A stretch of DNA of 64,000 bases. Source: an uncultured Bacteroidales bacterium (GTDB taxonomy: Bacteria > Bacteroidota > Bacteroidia > Bacteroidales > UBA932). Below, piece by piece: positions 22,823 through 33,200 of the stretch. The DNA is taken from the NCBI GenBank assembly GCA_944323825.1, contig CALUTY010000006.1, positions 1-64,000 of the forward strand. Reading direction: 5' to 3'. The number at the start of each line of letters is the position of its first letter. The stretch's first letter is position 1. The notes beneath the pieces are model-generated. The model saw nothing but the letters and a program-made list of their open reading frames with translations, was not told the origin of the DNA and made no database searches. A program made the position numbers and the translations under genes.

Positions 22823-24460
22823 ATGAAAAGGATTATATTTATAATCAGCTCATTGGCATTTGTTTCCGTGTTGTCCGGATGTTCTGATTTTCTGGAGAGA
22901 CAGAAATATGGACCATCAGGAACATGGGAGACTCAGGAAGAAGTTGAAAATGCCGTGGCGGCTTTGTGGTCCAATGTTTCAAATAATGCCGAAGGTGTCA
23001 CAGGGCGTGGCATAATGTGGTTTGAGTGCTGCAGTGACAACATGACGGTCGGCAGGCCGCAGGACGAGGCCAATCAGATCAGGAATTTCATGATGTCCCC
23101 TACGAACGGGCGTGATGTCAGAGACACATGGCCGGAGATGTATAAGGTAAACGCCAAGGCAAATAACCTTATTTCAACGGTTCCTACCATGACATCGGTA
23201 CTCAGTGACGAGTATATCAATGAGGTGCTTGGTATCGCCTATTTCTGGAGAGGGCTTGCAATGCTGTGGATAGCCCCTTATTATGGGGACAACGGACCTA
23301 ACGGCGGCATTCCGATAGTGCTTGAAACCACCGCCACCGAGGATATTGATGTGGCCCGTCCGGAGTCTGTCATAATGAATTATGACCAGATTATAAGCGA
23401 CATGAGGGAGGCAGCCCGGAGACTTCCGTATCTTTCTGAGCTCAGGGCTGACCGTACAGGCTATCCGCATAAGGCTGCGGCCTGGGCACTTGCAGCGAGG
23501 GCTGCATTGTATGCCGCTTCGTACGACAATGGAGGCAGAGCCAATCCGGACTACTATTACAACATTGTGATAGAGATGTGCAACAATATCATGAATATGA
23601 GCGGTGCGGATGCCAGGGACCTGTATGATGACGGCTCAGATGACGCTTTTGCAAATCTCTGGACAAGTGAGAACAATTACAGCTGTGAATATCTGTTCTC
23701 TTTGGTCGGCAGCGCAGTGGACGGACCTAAGTTCCATGGAATGTCCTTCCAGAACGGAGGCTGGGGATTCTACAACACATGGGGGTATTACCAGCCGACA
23801 TATGGATTGTGGGAGGCATACGAAAACGGTGACATCAGAAGGGATGCGACCATACTGTATCCGGGACAGCATATCACTTTTGTCGGCAGGGATATCCTGT
23901 TCGGAAGCAATACCTATACGATTTCATCTGATACAGGCATGACATTCAGAAAATTCATGTCTCCATGGGAGGATGCGGACTGCATAGGGAAAGATGTCAG
24001 TACGAACGGGGACAACTCAAGCAATAATCTCGGAATGTCTTTCATAAGATTTGCCGATGTGCTTCTGATGAAGGCCGAGGCCCTTATAGCCTTGAACGGG
24101 GAAGGTGATTCGGAAGCCAAGGCTCTGCTCAACCGTATCCGCAAGCGTGCAAGACTGCCGGAAGACAGCCAGGCCACATGGGCCGAACTCAAGAAAGAGC
24201 GTCGCTGTGAACTTGCATTCGAGTTCATGCCGAGCCGTTTTGTGGATCTCGTGCGCTGGGGGGATGCCCAGGAGGTATGTGCACAGCCTACTTATGGCGT
24301 GTCTTCACATTGGGACGCCGCTTCAAGTTCTGTTGTGGTTGACGGACCTGTCCAGTACGACAGCGGAAGAACATTTGATCCGGCCAAGAATCATGTGTTC
24401 CCTATCCCGTCGGCAGCATTTGACGGTTCAGTCAATCTTATGCAGAATCAGGGATATTGA
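22823..24460 (+). CDS. SusD/RagB-family glycan-binding lipoprotein (pair 1)
   Basis: A 545-residue surface lipoprotein (lipobox VLSGC, followed by SDFLER). It shows SusD features: helical TPR-like N-terminal region, the FIRFADVLLMKAEALIALNG segment near 410, KERRCELAFEFMPSRFVDLVRWG near 455, and a C-terminal end FPIPSAAFDGSVNLMQNQGY-like pattern. It caps the SusC barrel encoded just upstream. Ligand unknown; the locus suggests mannose-containing glycans. Confidence 0.95.
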   Translation: MKRIIFIISSLAFVSVLSGCSDFLERQKYGPSGTWETQEEVENAVAALWSNVSNNAEGVTGRGIMWFECCSDNMTVGRPQDEANQIRNFMMSPTNGRDVRDTWPEMYKVNAKANNLISTVPTMTSVLSDEYINEVLGIAYFWRGLAMLWIAPYYGDNGPNGGIPIVLETTATEDIDVARPESVIMNYDQIISDMREAARRLPYLSELRADRTGYPHKAAAWALAARAALYAASYDNGGRANPDYYYNIVIEMCNNIMNMSGADARDLYDDGSDDAFANLWTSENNYSCEYLFSLVGSAVDGPKFHGMSFQNGGWGFYNTWGYYQPTYGLWEAYENGDIRRDATILYPGQHITFVGRDILFGSNTYTISSDTGMTFRKFMSPWEDADCIGKDVSTNGDNSSNNLGMSFIRFADVLLMKAEALIALNGEGDSEAKALLNRIRKRARLPEDSQATWAELKKERRCELAFEFMPSRFVDLVRWGDAQEVCAQPTYGVSSHWDAASSSVVVDGPVQYDSGRTFDPAKNHVFPIPSAAFDGSVNLMQNQGY

Positions 24461-24541
24461 TTCTGACTGATGAATGACGGTTTATGTTTTTGGTGGCTGG
24501 AAGGCTTGTCTTTCCGGTCACCATTGTAAAAAAGAAAATAT

Positions 24542-25378
24542 ATGTCAAGGAATCATTTATTCAAAATCGGTGCAGTGCTTTTGGCTTTGTCAGTTGCGTC
24601 GGGCGCTTTTGCCCAGACGCCTGAAGTCACCATTGCAAGCTGGAATGTCCGGTCTTTTGAGGTCAGCAACGGTTCTGGCCAGAATCTGACCGATGACATC
24701 AGTGATTATATCACATTGCTTAGAAATACAGGGGCAGATATAATCGCTCTCAATGAATTTGAAACCGCCACAGGAAGGATGGGACGAGAAAGGATGTCTG
24801 AAATTGCATCAGCATTGGGAATGTATGCCTATTATATAGAGTCTTATCCGAAAGATGTGGGATATTATGGAAATGTCATACTCTCCAGGTATCCGATAGT
24901 CTCTGCGGCCTCACATCTGATGCCATATGAGAATGTAAACGGTGACGGATATTATGACCATAACAGCGGTACATATCTCGAACAATACGGATCAGACCAG
25001 AGAAGTGTGGGATATGCAGACATTCTCGTGCCGGTCTCAGCGTCTGAAAGCAGGGTCATCCGGGTGGTATGTTCGCATTTTGACCATTATGTCAGCCCCG
25101 ATGCAGTGAGGACGATGCAGGCTGAGGAGTCAGTTGAATTTGCATCCCTTGACAATCCTTCTTATCCTTCGATCATGGCCGGAGACCTGAATACGACATC
25201 CCCTGCTACTGTAATCCCTGCAATATGGAATTGTGGTGACCAGGCTGCCGCAAATGGTCTGGACCACATATTTACATTCCCGAAAGGTGCATGGACTGTC
25301 ACTGATACGGAAACAGTTTCATCAGGGAATCTTTCCGATCATAATGCAGTTGTTGCAACATTGACATTGAATGAATAA
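24542..25378 (+). CDS. Secreted endonuclease/exonuclease/phosphatase (EEP) family protein
   Basis: A 278-residue protein with a signal peptide (ends GAFAQ). It carries the EEP-fold motifs: ASWNVRSFE near residue 33, ALNEFET near 73 (metal-binding Glu), VCSHFDHY near 180, AGDLNTT near 215 (Asp, Asn), and SDHNAVVATL near 265 (catalytic Asp-His). The family cleaves phosphodiester or phosphate bonds in nucleic acids, inositol lipids or sphingomyelin. Its export and its position after SusCD suggest a phosphodiester in the imported glycan rather than DNA. It begins 81 nt after SusD. Confidence 0.87.
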   Translation: MSRNHLFKIGAVLLALSVASGAFAQTPEVTIASWNVRSFEVSNGSGQNLTDDISDYITLLRNTGADIIALNEFETATGRMGRERMSEIASALGMYAYYIESYPKDVGYYGNVILSRYPIVSAASHLMPYENVNGDGYYDHNSGTYLEQYGSDQRSVGYADILVPVSASESRVIRVVCSHFDHYVSPDAVRTMQAEESVEFASLDNPSYPSIMAGDLNTTSPATVIPAIWNCGDQAAANGLDHIFTFPKGAWTVTDTETVSSGNLSDHNAVVATLTLNE

Positions 25379-25393
25379 TCAAGGAGGTTCATC

Positions 25394-26224
25394 ATGAGAA
25401 TTAATGGATATTATAAATGGCTTTTGATGTTGTCGGCTGCCATGGCATTTGCCGGATGTTCAAAAGACGGTGGAGATGACACGCAGCAGCCTGGAGGATC
25501 GTCTATAAAGACTTCTGCAAAGGTGCAGTTTGTCAGCCGGCTCACTGATGCATCTCTTTTCTCGTCATCATCAGATGCGGACGAGGTGGATGGCTTTGTG
25601 AATACGGCCTTGAATGACAACGGGACTGTTGTTCTGCTTGACAGAACAGACAAGTCCGGGGTGTCATATGTGGCGGATATGATTGTCGCTTCGAGAAAAT
25701 GGTCCGGATTCGTGTCTCTCGGACAGAACGGGACTGATGATTTCGATGTTTCAACCATTGTTTTCAACAATCCTTCCGACCGGATTTCCGGATATCAGAT
25801 CTTGTCCGGAAGCTATGTGTCCGGACTTTCCGTAGACATTTCCGGAACCGTGACAAATCTTGATGCTGACGGCAATGTGACCAATACCAACAATGTCACA
25901 GTGTCTGTCCCGTTTTATTCGTGCCGGTTCGAGACAGAAGATCAGATAAATGCCTTCGGCGGAGCTTCCGGCGTGATGAATGTCATGAAATCCGTGAGTC
26001 GGGAATTTGTAGTGATCGGCACTGTCAAAAATGACCTTATGCAGGCCCTTCAGTCTGCCGTGACCTCAGCTGATTCAGGCTATACTGCCGCCGAGGTCTT
26101 CAAAGGTTCTGAATATTCCATATTCATGCTTTATGCCACCCGCTACTGGGGGTTCAACGGAGTTTCCGAGTCTGAGATAACCGACGGTATTACTGCATAC
26201 GCAGTGGATATTTCCTGGAAATAG
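25394..26224 (+). CDS. PUL-associated lipoprotein of unknown function
   Basis: A 276-residue lipoprotein (lipobox AFAGC, then SKDGGDD). The mature part is beta-rich and Thr/Ser/Asp-rich with no recognised domain. Its place as the last gene of the SusCD unit, 15 nt after the EEP gene, suggests an outer-membrane binding or accessory protein similar in role to SusE/SusF, but this is inferred from position. Confidence 0.7.
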   Translation: MRINGYYKWLLMLSAAMAFAGCSKDGGDDTQQPGGSSIKTSAKVQFVSRLTDASLFSSSSDADEVDGFVNTALNDNGTVVLLDRTDKSGVSYVADMIVASRKWSGFVSLGQNGTDDFDVSTIVFNNPSDRISGYQILSGSYVSGLSVDISGTVTNLDADGNVTNTNNVTVSVPFYSCRFETEDQINAFGGASGVMNVMKSVSREFVVIGTVKNDLMQALQSAVTSADSGYTAAEVFKGSEYSIFMLYATRYWGFNGVSESEITDGITAYAVDISWK

Positions 26225-26263
26225 CGCAGTATTCCTTTCAGGGATCCAAAATATCATTTTGGA

Positions 26264-26294
26264 GAGGGTGGCCAAGGTATTTTTGTCCACCCTC
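26264..26294 (+). terminator. Hairpin after SusCD unit 1
   Basis: GAGGGTGG (26264-26271) pairs perfectly with CCACCCTC (26287-26294) around a 15-nt loop. No T-run follows, so termination efficiency is uncertain. The rest of 26225-26426 has only the promoter box at 26393. Confidence 0.5.
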
Positions 26295-26392
26295 ATTGTC
26301 GTGAATTTTGCCTGATTTGTAAAGATCCGAGCCATAAGGTGATCTGGGGAAATTCTTTCGTGGTCCGATATGCGGCTTTCATGCGAAAAGAT

Positions 26393-26400
26393 TAAATTTG
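26393..26400 (+). promoter_or_regulatory. Putative -7 box before GH125
   Basis: TAAATTTG matches TAnnTTTG, giving a start near 26407 and a leader of about 20 nt before ATG 26427. Confidence 0.55.
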
Positions 26401-26426
26401 CCTTGCATAACACAAAAATTTGATAA

Positions 26427-27902
26427 ATGGACAGAATACTATCCACTTTGACATTGTCCGCGATGGCGGGTATTTTCATGATGGCAGGAACGGAAGGGTC
26501 TGCTGTGGCTTCTGTGCATGCGGCAGATGGTGCGGCAGCGGAATCCGGGGAATATGTTTCACAGAGGCCTGCAGAAAAGGACAGGCTTTTCAGATCTGAG
26601 GCTGTCGAGAAGAAGATAGAGGAGGTGCAGGGGCTGCTGACGAATCCGAGGCTGGCCTGGATGTTCGCGAACTGTTTCCCGAACACGCTGGACACGACGG
26701 TGCATTACAGCGAGGACGAGGATGGCACTCCGGACACTTTCGTATATACGGGAGACATCCATGCGATGTGGCTGAGGGATTCAGGGGCACAGGTGTGGCC
26801 ATACATACAGCTTGCCGATGCGGATGAGGCTCTGCGCAGGATGATTGCCGGAGTCATCAACAGGCAGTTCAGCCTGATAAACATCGATCCTTATGCGAAT
26901 GCATTCAACAACGGGCCGACAGGAGGGGAATGGATGAGCGACATCACGGACATGAATCCGAATGTCCATGAGAGGAAATGGGAGATTGATTCGCATTGCT
27001 ATCCGGTCAGGCTTGCTTACGAATACTGGAAGAAGACCGGGGATGAGTCGGTTTTCGGCGACACTTGGGTGACGGCGATGAAAAACATACTGAAGACTCT
27101 GCGGGAGCAGCAGAGAAAGGACGGTCCCGGACCATATTCATTCATGCGTGTCACGGAGCGGCAGCTGGACACAAAGTGCTGCAACGGATATGGCAATCCG
27201 GTGAATCCCGTCGGGCTGATAGTTTCTTCTTTCCGGCCTTCGGACGATGCCACTACATTTGACTTCCTGGTGCCTTCCAATTTCTTCGCCGTGACATCGC
27301 TGCGCAAGGCTGCGGAGATACTGAAAAAGGTCAACAAAGAAAAGGCTCTTGCTGAAGAATGCCTGGCATTGGCATCCGAGGTCGAGGAAGCCCTGATGAA
27401 ATATGCTGTGGTGGAGCATCCTGTGTTCGGGAAAATCTATGCCTTTGAGGTGGACGGATTCGGCAATGCCTATCTGATGGATGACGCCAATGCCCCAAGC
27501 CTTCTTTCGATGGCATATCTCGGGGATGTGGATCTGGATGACCCTGTATATCAGAATACACGCCGTTTCGTATGGAGTGAGTACAATCCATATTTCTTCA
27601 AGGGAACAGCTGGTGAGGGCATAGGCGGGCCGCATATCGGATATGACATGATATGGCCTATGAGCATAATGATGAAGGCCTTCACTTCTACCGACGATGC
27701 CGAGATAAAATGGTGCATCGAGACCCTGATGACAACCGATGCCGGCACAGGATTCATGCACGAGTCATTCCACAAGGACAATCCTGAAAATTTCACCCGT
27801 GCCTGGTTCGCCTGGCAGAACACCCTTTTCGGGGAACTGATTCTCAAGCTGATTGACGACGGAAAGCTCAGTCTGCTGAATTCGATAGAAATTGGCAGGT
27901 GA
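26427..27902 (+). CDS. GH125 exo-alpha-1,6-mannosidase
   Basis: A 491-residue secreted protein (signal to about residue 34) with an (alpha/alpha)6 barrel of GH125. Family segments include TGDIHAMWLRDSGAQVWPY near residue 108 (catalytic Asp region), MSDITDMNPNVHERKWEIDSH near 170, FNNGPTGGEW near 157, GIGGPHIGYDMIWPMSI near 400, and MHESFHKDNPENFTRAWFAW near 445. GH125 enzymes remove non-reducing alpha-1,6-mannose from N-glycan or mannan backbones by inversion. It has its own promoter box and terminator, and sits between SusCD unit 1 and the convergent GH92 pair. Confidence 0.93.
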   Translation: MDRILSTLTLSAMAGIFMMAGTEGSAVASVHAADGAAAESGEYVSQRPAEKDRLFRSEAVEKKIEEVQGLLTNPRLAWMFANCFPNTLDTTVHYSEDEDGTPDTFVYTGDIHAMWLRDSGAQVWPYIQLADADEALRRMIAGVINRQFSLINIDPYANAFNNGPTGGEWMSDITDMNPNVHERKWEIDSHCYPVRLAYEYWKKTGDESVFGDTWVTAMKNILKTLREQQRKDGPGPYSFMRVTERQLDTKCCNGYGNPVNPVGLIVSSFRPSDDATTFDFLVPSNFFAVTSLRKAAEILKKVNKEKALAEECLALASEVEEALMKYAVVEHPVFGKIYAFEVDGFGNAYLMDDANAPSLLSMAYLGDVDLDDPVYQNTRRFVWSEYNPYFFKGTAGEGIGGPHIGYDMIWPMSIMMKAFTSTDDAEIKWCIETLMTTDAGTGFMHESFHKDNPENFTRAWFAWQNTLFGELILKLIDDGKLSLLNSIEIGR

Positions 27903-27910
27903 CAATCTGA

Positions 27911-27948
27911 AAAAAGGGGATGACACGAGTGAAAGTCATCCCCTTTTT
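27911..27948. terminator. Strong bidirectional terminator between GH125 and GH92
   Basis: A5 plus GGGGATGAC (27916-27924) pairs with GTCATCCCC plus T5 (27935-27948), with a 10-nt loop. The A and T tracts on either side allow it to serve both the plus-strand GH125 and the minus-strand GH92 ending at 28018. Confidence 0.88.
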
Positions 27949-28017
27949 CCTTGTTTTTCATGAGGTTAACCTCGGTTCCTCCTTCGGATATCCGATTTTC
28001 AGAGCGATATCAGCCTG

Positions 28018-30288
28018 TCAATTCAATGTTATCGGACGGCTCTGCGGGGCCGAGCCGAATTTCTTGTCCGGCCTTTTGCCCATGATGAATGTCAGGGTGC
28101 CGCCGTTGACAATGTCCTGCCATGTGATATAGCTCTTGTCGTATGGCTTGCCGTTCAGATAGACTTTTCTGATGTATATGTTTTCGGGACTGTTGTCCGG
28201 AGCCTCCACGACGAAGGTCCGTCCTCCGTGTACCTTCATTTCGATTCTCTTGAACCTCGGACTGCCGAAGACAAAGACACCGTCTGAAGGATTCATCTGG
28301 TAAAGCCCCATTGCGGACATGAGATACCATGCGGACATCTGCCCGCAGTCTTCATTGCCTATGAGGCCGTCAGGCCTGTCCGTATAGAATTCATCCATGA
28401 TGAACCGCACCTTTTCTGCAGTTTTCCATTGCTCCCCTGCGTATGCATAGAGGTAGGCCACATGATGGCTCGGTTCGTTGCCGTGTGCGTATTGGCCGAT
28501 AAGACCGGTTATGTCGCTTGATGCACCCTCGCCCATGTCATCGGTATTGGTGAAGAATTCGTCAAGCTTTGCAGTGAAAGGCCTGTCCCCTCCGAAAAGG
28601 GCGATCAGTCCGTATGGATCCTGCGGAACGAAGAATGTGTATTGCCACCCGTTCCCTTCGCAGAAATCTCCGACTGTATGTATGGAGCGGGCGGGGTCGT
28701 ATGGAGTACGCCATGAACCGTCTTCCAGTTTGGGCCTGATGAATCCTGTGGAGGCGTCGAAATAATTCCTGTAGTATCCGGCTCTTTTCGCAAATATTTC
28801 TGCATCAGCGGTTTTCCCGAGCTTGCGTGCCACTGCGGCTATTCCCCAGTCATCCACGGCATATTCCATTGCTATGGATGTGGCCTCATGTATCCTGTCG
28901 GCAGGGATATAGCCTTTTTCCAAGACATACGGCACGCCTTTCTGCCTGCTGTATGTGGCGGTGGCCTTCATTGCCTGGAAGGCTTCTTCCTTGTCGAATC
29001 CGCTGAATCCCTTGAGGATGGCATCCGCAATCACGGGCAGTGAACTGTATCCCGGCATCTGGTCCGTCTCTCCGCTCATCAGAGGCCATATCGGAAGCTT
29101 GTCCTGCTGACGGTATATTGAAATCATTGAATTGACCACCTTGTCCACCATATCCGGCTGCATGAGCGTCATCAGCGGGTGCAATGTCCTGTAGGTGTCC
29201 CAAAGTGAAAGGGTGGTATAGTTGGCGGCTTCGGGGTCGGTATAGATCATGTCGTTCATTCCCCTGTATTCCCCGTTCACATCACAATAAAGGGTCGGGG
29301 CAATCATCGTATGGTACAATGCCGTATAGAAAATGCGCCTTGCTGCCTCATCGTCCGTATCGACGGTCATTCTTTCCAGTCGGGCATTCCATCTTGCCGC
29401 GCTTGTGTCCACGACCTTGCCGAAGTCCCAGTGCGGAAGTTCCGCATTGAGATTCATGGCTGCATTTTCGCAGCTTACGGAAGACAGGGCCACCTTCAGC
29501 TGTACTCGGTCCACATCTCCGAAAGTCAGGACAGCCTTGACGGAAGGGACTTTCAACTGGTCCCACGGCTGCGGGTCATTGTCGTCGTATGCCGTGAACT
29601 CTTCGATCTTCACATCGCTTTTGAGCACGAAATATACTTTCCGCGACGGGCTCCATCCCCTTACATACCGGTAGCCTTCGACCGTGTAGTCATCCACTTT
29701 CCTGATGTAGCTGTCGTATGCGTTGGAGCCGTTTCCCTCGCGCAGGTCTATCAGCACGGAGGCCGGCTTGCCTTCAGGATAGGAATAGCGGTGGAATCCT
29801 ACGCGGTCCGTAGCCGTAAGCTCGGCCTTTATGCCGTACCGCTCCACCATGACGGAATAGTATTCCGGGCGGGCGACTTCGCTGTCATGGGAATATGGGG
29901 AGGCATATCCTCCGCTGAAGTCATCCTGGTTTCCTCGCGGTGTGCGGATTTCGTTCATCGGCATTATGAGTATGTCTCCGAGGTCGGTGCAGCCCGTTCC
30001 GCTGAGATGGGTATGGGCAAAGCCTATGAGAAGGCTGTCGGAATAGTGGTATGCCGAGCACCAGTCCCATCCCTTGTGGATGTTGCTCGGACCGAGCTGT
30101 ACCATGCCGTAAGGGACGCTTGTCCCAACGAACACATGCCCGTGGCCGCCTGACCCGATATACGGGTCGACATATTGCAGCAGACCTTCGCTCCTTGAAT
30201 AATCCCGTGCCTGCGCAGCCGGTGCGGCTGCAATGAAAATGGACAGAATGGCTGTCCCCAGTATATCTTTTTTCATGCTTGACTTCAT
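28018..30288 (-). CDS. GH92 alpha-mannosidase
   Basis: A 756-residue secreted enzyme (signal ending near AAQARD). It has the GH92 start YVDPYIGSGGHGHVFVGTS-type segment, a linker, and the (alpha/alpha)6 catalytic domain with HGNEPSHH near residue 600 (general acid Glu retained) and NEDCGQMSAWY near 640. Length is the usual single-domain size. Its ATG at 30288 overlaps the stop of the upstream GH92-GH130 gene (ATGA), so the two are translationally coupled. A longer frame to 30342 would overlap the upstream gene more and lacks a proper signal at its start. It likely trims alpha-mannosyl side chains in the periplasm. Confidence 0.93.
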   Translation of the reverse strand: MKSSMKKDILGTAILSIFIAAAPAAQARDYSRSEGLLQYVDPYIGSGGHGHVFVGTSVPYGMVQLGPSNIHKGWDWCSAYHYSDSLLIGFAHTHLSGTGCTDLGDILIMPMNEIRTPRGNQDDFSGGYASPYSHDSEVARPEYYSVMVERYGIKAELTATDRVGFHRYSYPEGKPASVLIDLREGNGSNAYDSYIRKVDDYTVEGYRYVRGWSPSRKVYFVLKSDVKIEEFTAYDDNDPQPWDQLKVPSVKAVLTFGDVDRVQLKVALSSVSCENAAMNLNAELPHWDFGKVVDTSAARWNARLERMTVDTDDEAARRIFYTALYHTMIAPTLYCDVNGEYRGMNDMIYTDPEAANYTTLSLWDTYRTLHPLMTLMQPDMVDKVVNSMISIYRQQDKLPIWPLMSGETDQMPGYSSLPVIADAILKGFSGFDKEEAFQAMKATATYSRQKGVPYVLEKGYIPADRIHEATSIAMEYAVDDWGIAAVARKLGKTADAEIFAKRAGYYRNYFDASTGFIRPKLEDGSWRTPYDPARSIHTVGDFCEGNGWQYTFFVPQDPYGLIALFGGDRPFTAKLDEFFTNTDDMGEGASSDITGLIGQYAHGNEPSHHVAYLYAYAGEQWKTAEKVRFIMDEFYTDRPDGLIGNEDCGQMSAWYLMSAMGLYQMNPSDGVFVFGSPRFKRIEMKVHGGRTFVVEAPDNSPENIYIRKVYLNGKPYDKSYITWQDIVNGGTLTFIMGKRPDKKFGSAPQSRPITLN

Positions 30289-33200
30289 TTTGAGATTGCC
30301 ACTCCGACCTTTGAATCGGCGCAGCCGTAATACAGGAACCATTTCCCCTTGAACCAGGCCATCCCTTCTATGAACACTGTCCCGTCTTTGTACTGCCCGC
30401 TTTTTTCGAAAGGCTCTGTCGGGACGAAGAACGGTTCATCAAGGCGTGTGATGAAATGCAGCGGGTCATCTGCAGAGAAAAGCGCCTGACCGGCGGCATA
30501 TACATTGGGCGTGTACCGGCTGTCGCCTTTCGTGGCACTGTTTTTCCCGTTGTAAAGCAATACGATGCCGTCCGGAGTATATATGGCCGGAGGCCCGCAT
30601 TCCGTGAGCTGGCTGTCAAAATAACCATCCCGGGGAGAGAACAGTATGCGGAGCGACCCGTCTGCATTGGTGACCGGAGTCCAGTTGACGAGGTCGCCGG
30701 ATGTTGCTGCATGGACATTCTCTTCACCCCAATACATGAAATACTGTCCGTCAACTTTTTTTATCACCTGTCTGTCTCCGGCTATTTCAGTTAGGATTGA
30801 GGCGGACTTGCATCCCATGTCCAGGAATTTTCCCCCGAATGCCCTGGCGAATGCCGGGCCATGCTTGGTCCAGTTCCGCAGGTCGCGGGAGGTGGCTACG
30901 GCAAGGCGCGGTGTGCGCCTGTTCCATTGGGTGTAGAACATCACATAAAGTCCGTCTTCAGTGACGGCAATCCTCGGATCTTCACAACCTCCTGGCCATT
31001 CGTATTCCTTCTGGGCATCTTTGTCAGGGTAGAATACCGGTACGCTTTCCCTTTTGAATTTTATCCCGTCCCTGGATTCTGCATATCCGAGGCGGGAAGT
31101 CCTTCTGCCGATTCCCTCTCCGGACTTGTCTTCTGCCCGGTACAGGAGAACGATTTTCCCGTCATGTACGGCGGCTGCCGGGTTGAATGTGTCGTTGGAT
31201 TCCCATGCCACCGGTTTGCCTGTCATCGGGCACAGGAATTTTGACTTTTCGTCCGGTGAGATTACGGGATTGGCTCCTTCAGGACGCACAAATTCCCCTA
31301 TGGTCCAGTCCGGAAGCCCTGACTCTGAAAATGAATACGGTGCGGCCTCTTCTGAAGTTCCACGGCCATATTCCGGACGGTCGGACATGCTGAAGGTAAT
31401 GTCCGGCCCTTCGAGCAGGGAGGAGTGGGTCAGGTAATTCCTGTTCCATTCTTTCCCGTTTACTTTCATCTTTTGGATGTAACATCTGCCTTTTCCGTTG
31501 TCCTCTGCCGAGATCGTTACGGTCTTTCCGTTTTCCAGATGGAGCCTTGCCGATCTGAACAGAGGCGAGCCTATGATATACTGGTCTGTTCCGGGGCAGA
31601 CCGGATAGAAGCCGAGGGCAGAGAATACATACCATGCCGATGTCTGGCCGTTGTCCTCATCTCCGCAATAGCAGTCAGGAGTGGGGGAATAGAGCTTTTC
31701 CATGATTTCCCTCGTCCGGTATTGGGCTTTCCACGGCTGTCCGGACCAGTTGTACAGATACACCATGTGCTGGATGGGCTGGTTGCCGTGGGCATACTGT
31801 CCCATGTCCATCACCTGCATTTCCCTCATCTCGTGTATCATGCCGCGGCTTTCCATTCCAAGCCTTCCCGGGATTACGAATACGGAGTCCATCATCCTGT
31901 TGAACTCATCCTTCCCTCCCATCAGGTCCATCAGTCCCTTAGGGTCATGGAATACGCAGAAGCTCCAATGCCAGCTGTTGCCTTCGCAGAAGTCCCCGCT
32001 CCAGTCCACAGGATCAAAGTCAGGACTGAAATGTCCCTTGTCATCCCTGCCTGCCATGAGTTTTCTGGCAGGGTCATAGATCTTCCTGTAGTTCAAGGCC
32101 CTTTGGCCGAACACGGCGATTTCGCTTTCCGGCTTTCCGAGCTTCTTTCCGAGGGTGTATATGGCCCAGTCGTCATACGCATATTCAAGGGTCCTGGCTG
32201 CATTCTGCCCGATTCCGACATTGTTCGGTACATATCCGAGGCGGTTGTATTCCTCATATCCCACGCGTCCGGATGCCGTCCCTTTCAGTTGGGATGCGGT
32301 CCCGTGCTTGACGGCTTCCCACAGGGCTTCAATGTCATAGCCTTCAAGCCCTTTGATGTATGCATCCGCCACCACCGAAGCGGAATTGTTTCCCACCATG
32401 CAGTCCCTGTGTCCGGGGCTCGCCCATTCAGGCAGGAATCCGCTTTCCTTCCACGCATTCACAAGGCCCTCCTGCATCTTTTCACCCATGGACGGATACA
32501 TCAGGTTGAGCAGCGGGAAAAGGCTGCGGAATGTGTCCCAGAATCCTGTGTCGGTGAACATGTAGCCAGGACATACCTTGCCGTTGTACGGGCTGTAATG
32601 CACCGTGTTCCCGTCTCTGTCGATTTCATGGAAGGCGCGCGGGAACAGGAGACACCTGTACAGGCAGGAATAGAATGTCCTGAGGTTGTCCACATCGTCA
32701 TCCTCCACTTCTATTTTCCCGAGTTCCCGGTTCCATATCTTTCTTCCGTCCGCGGCCACTTCATCGAAAGTCCTTTCTCCGATTTCCCGGAGGTTGGTTT
32801 CGGCCTGTCCGAGACTTATGAATGAAGACGCCACCTTGGCATGTATTGTCTCTCCTCTTGCGGTGGAGAAGCCGACTATCGCTCCGGCATGTCCGCATTC
32901 CGCTTCATCCTTGCCCCTGAGGATTTCACCGTCTTTCACCGCATGGAAAAATTCAAACGGCTTGTCGAACTCTATCACAAACCAGTTCCGGAAGTTGTCC
33001 GGAACCCCTCCGCTGTTGCGGGTGGAATAGCCGACCACCTTGTTCTCCGACGGTATCACCTTTATGTATGAGCCGTTGTCGAATGCGTCTATCACCACAT
33101 ACGAGCTTTCTTCTTCCGGATAGGTGAAACGGAAGAATGCCGCCCGTTCGGTGGGGGTGATTTCGGCTGTCACATCATGGTCGGCAAGGTAGACTTTATA

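Noticed and set aside
29311..30153. 280-codon plus-strand frame
   Set aside because: Antisense to the GH92 gene at 28018-30288; no motif or promoter of its own.
31425..32825. Long open frame (466 codons) on the plus strand
   Set aside because: It lies wholly antisense to the GH92-GH130 gene, whose domains are unmistakable; the frame has no recognisable motif and results from codon bias on the other strand.
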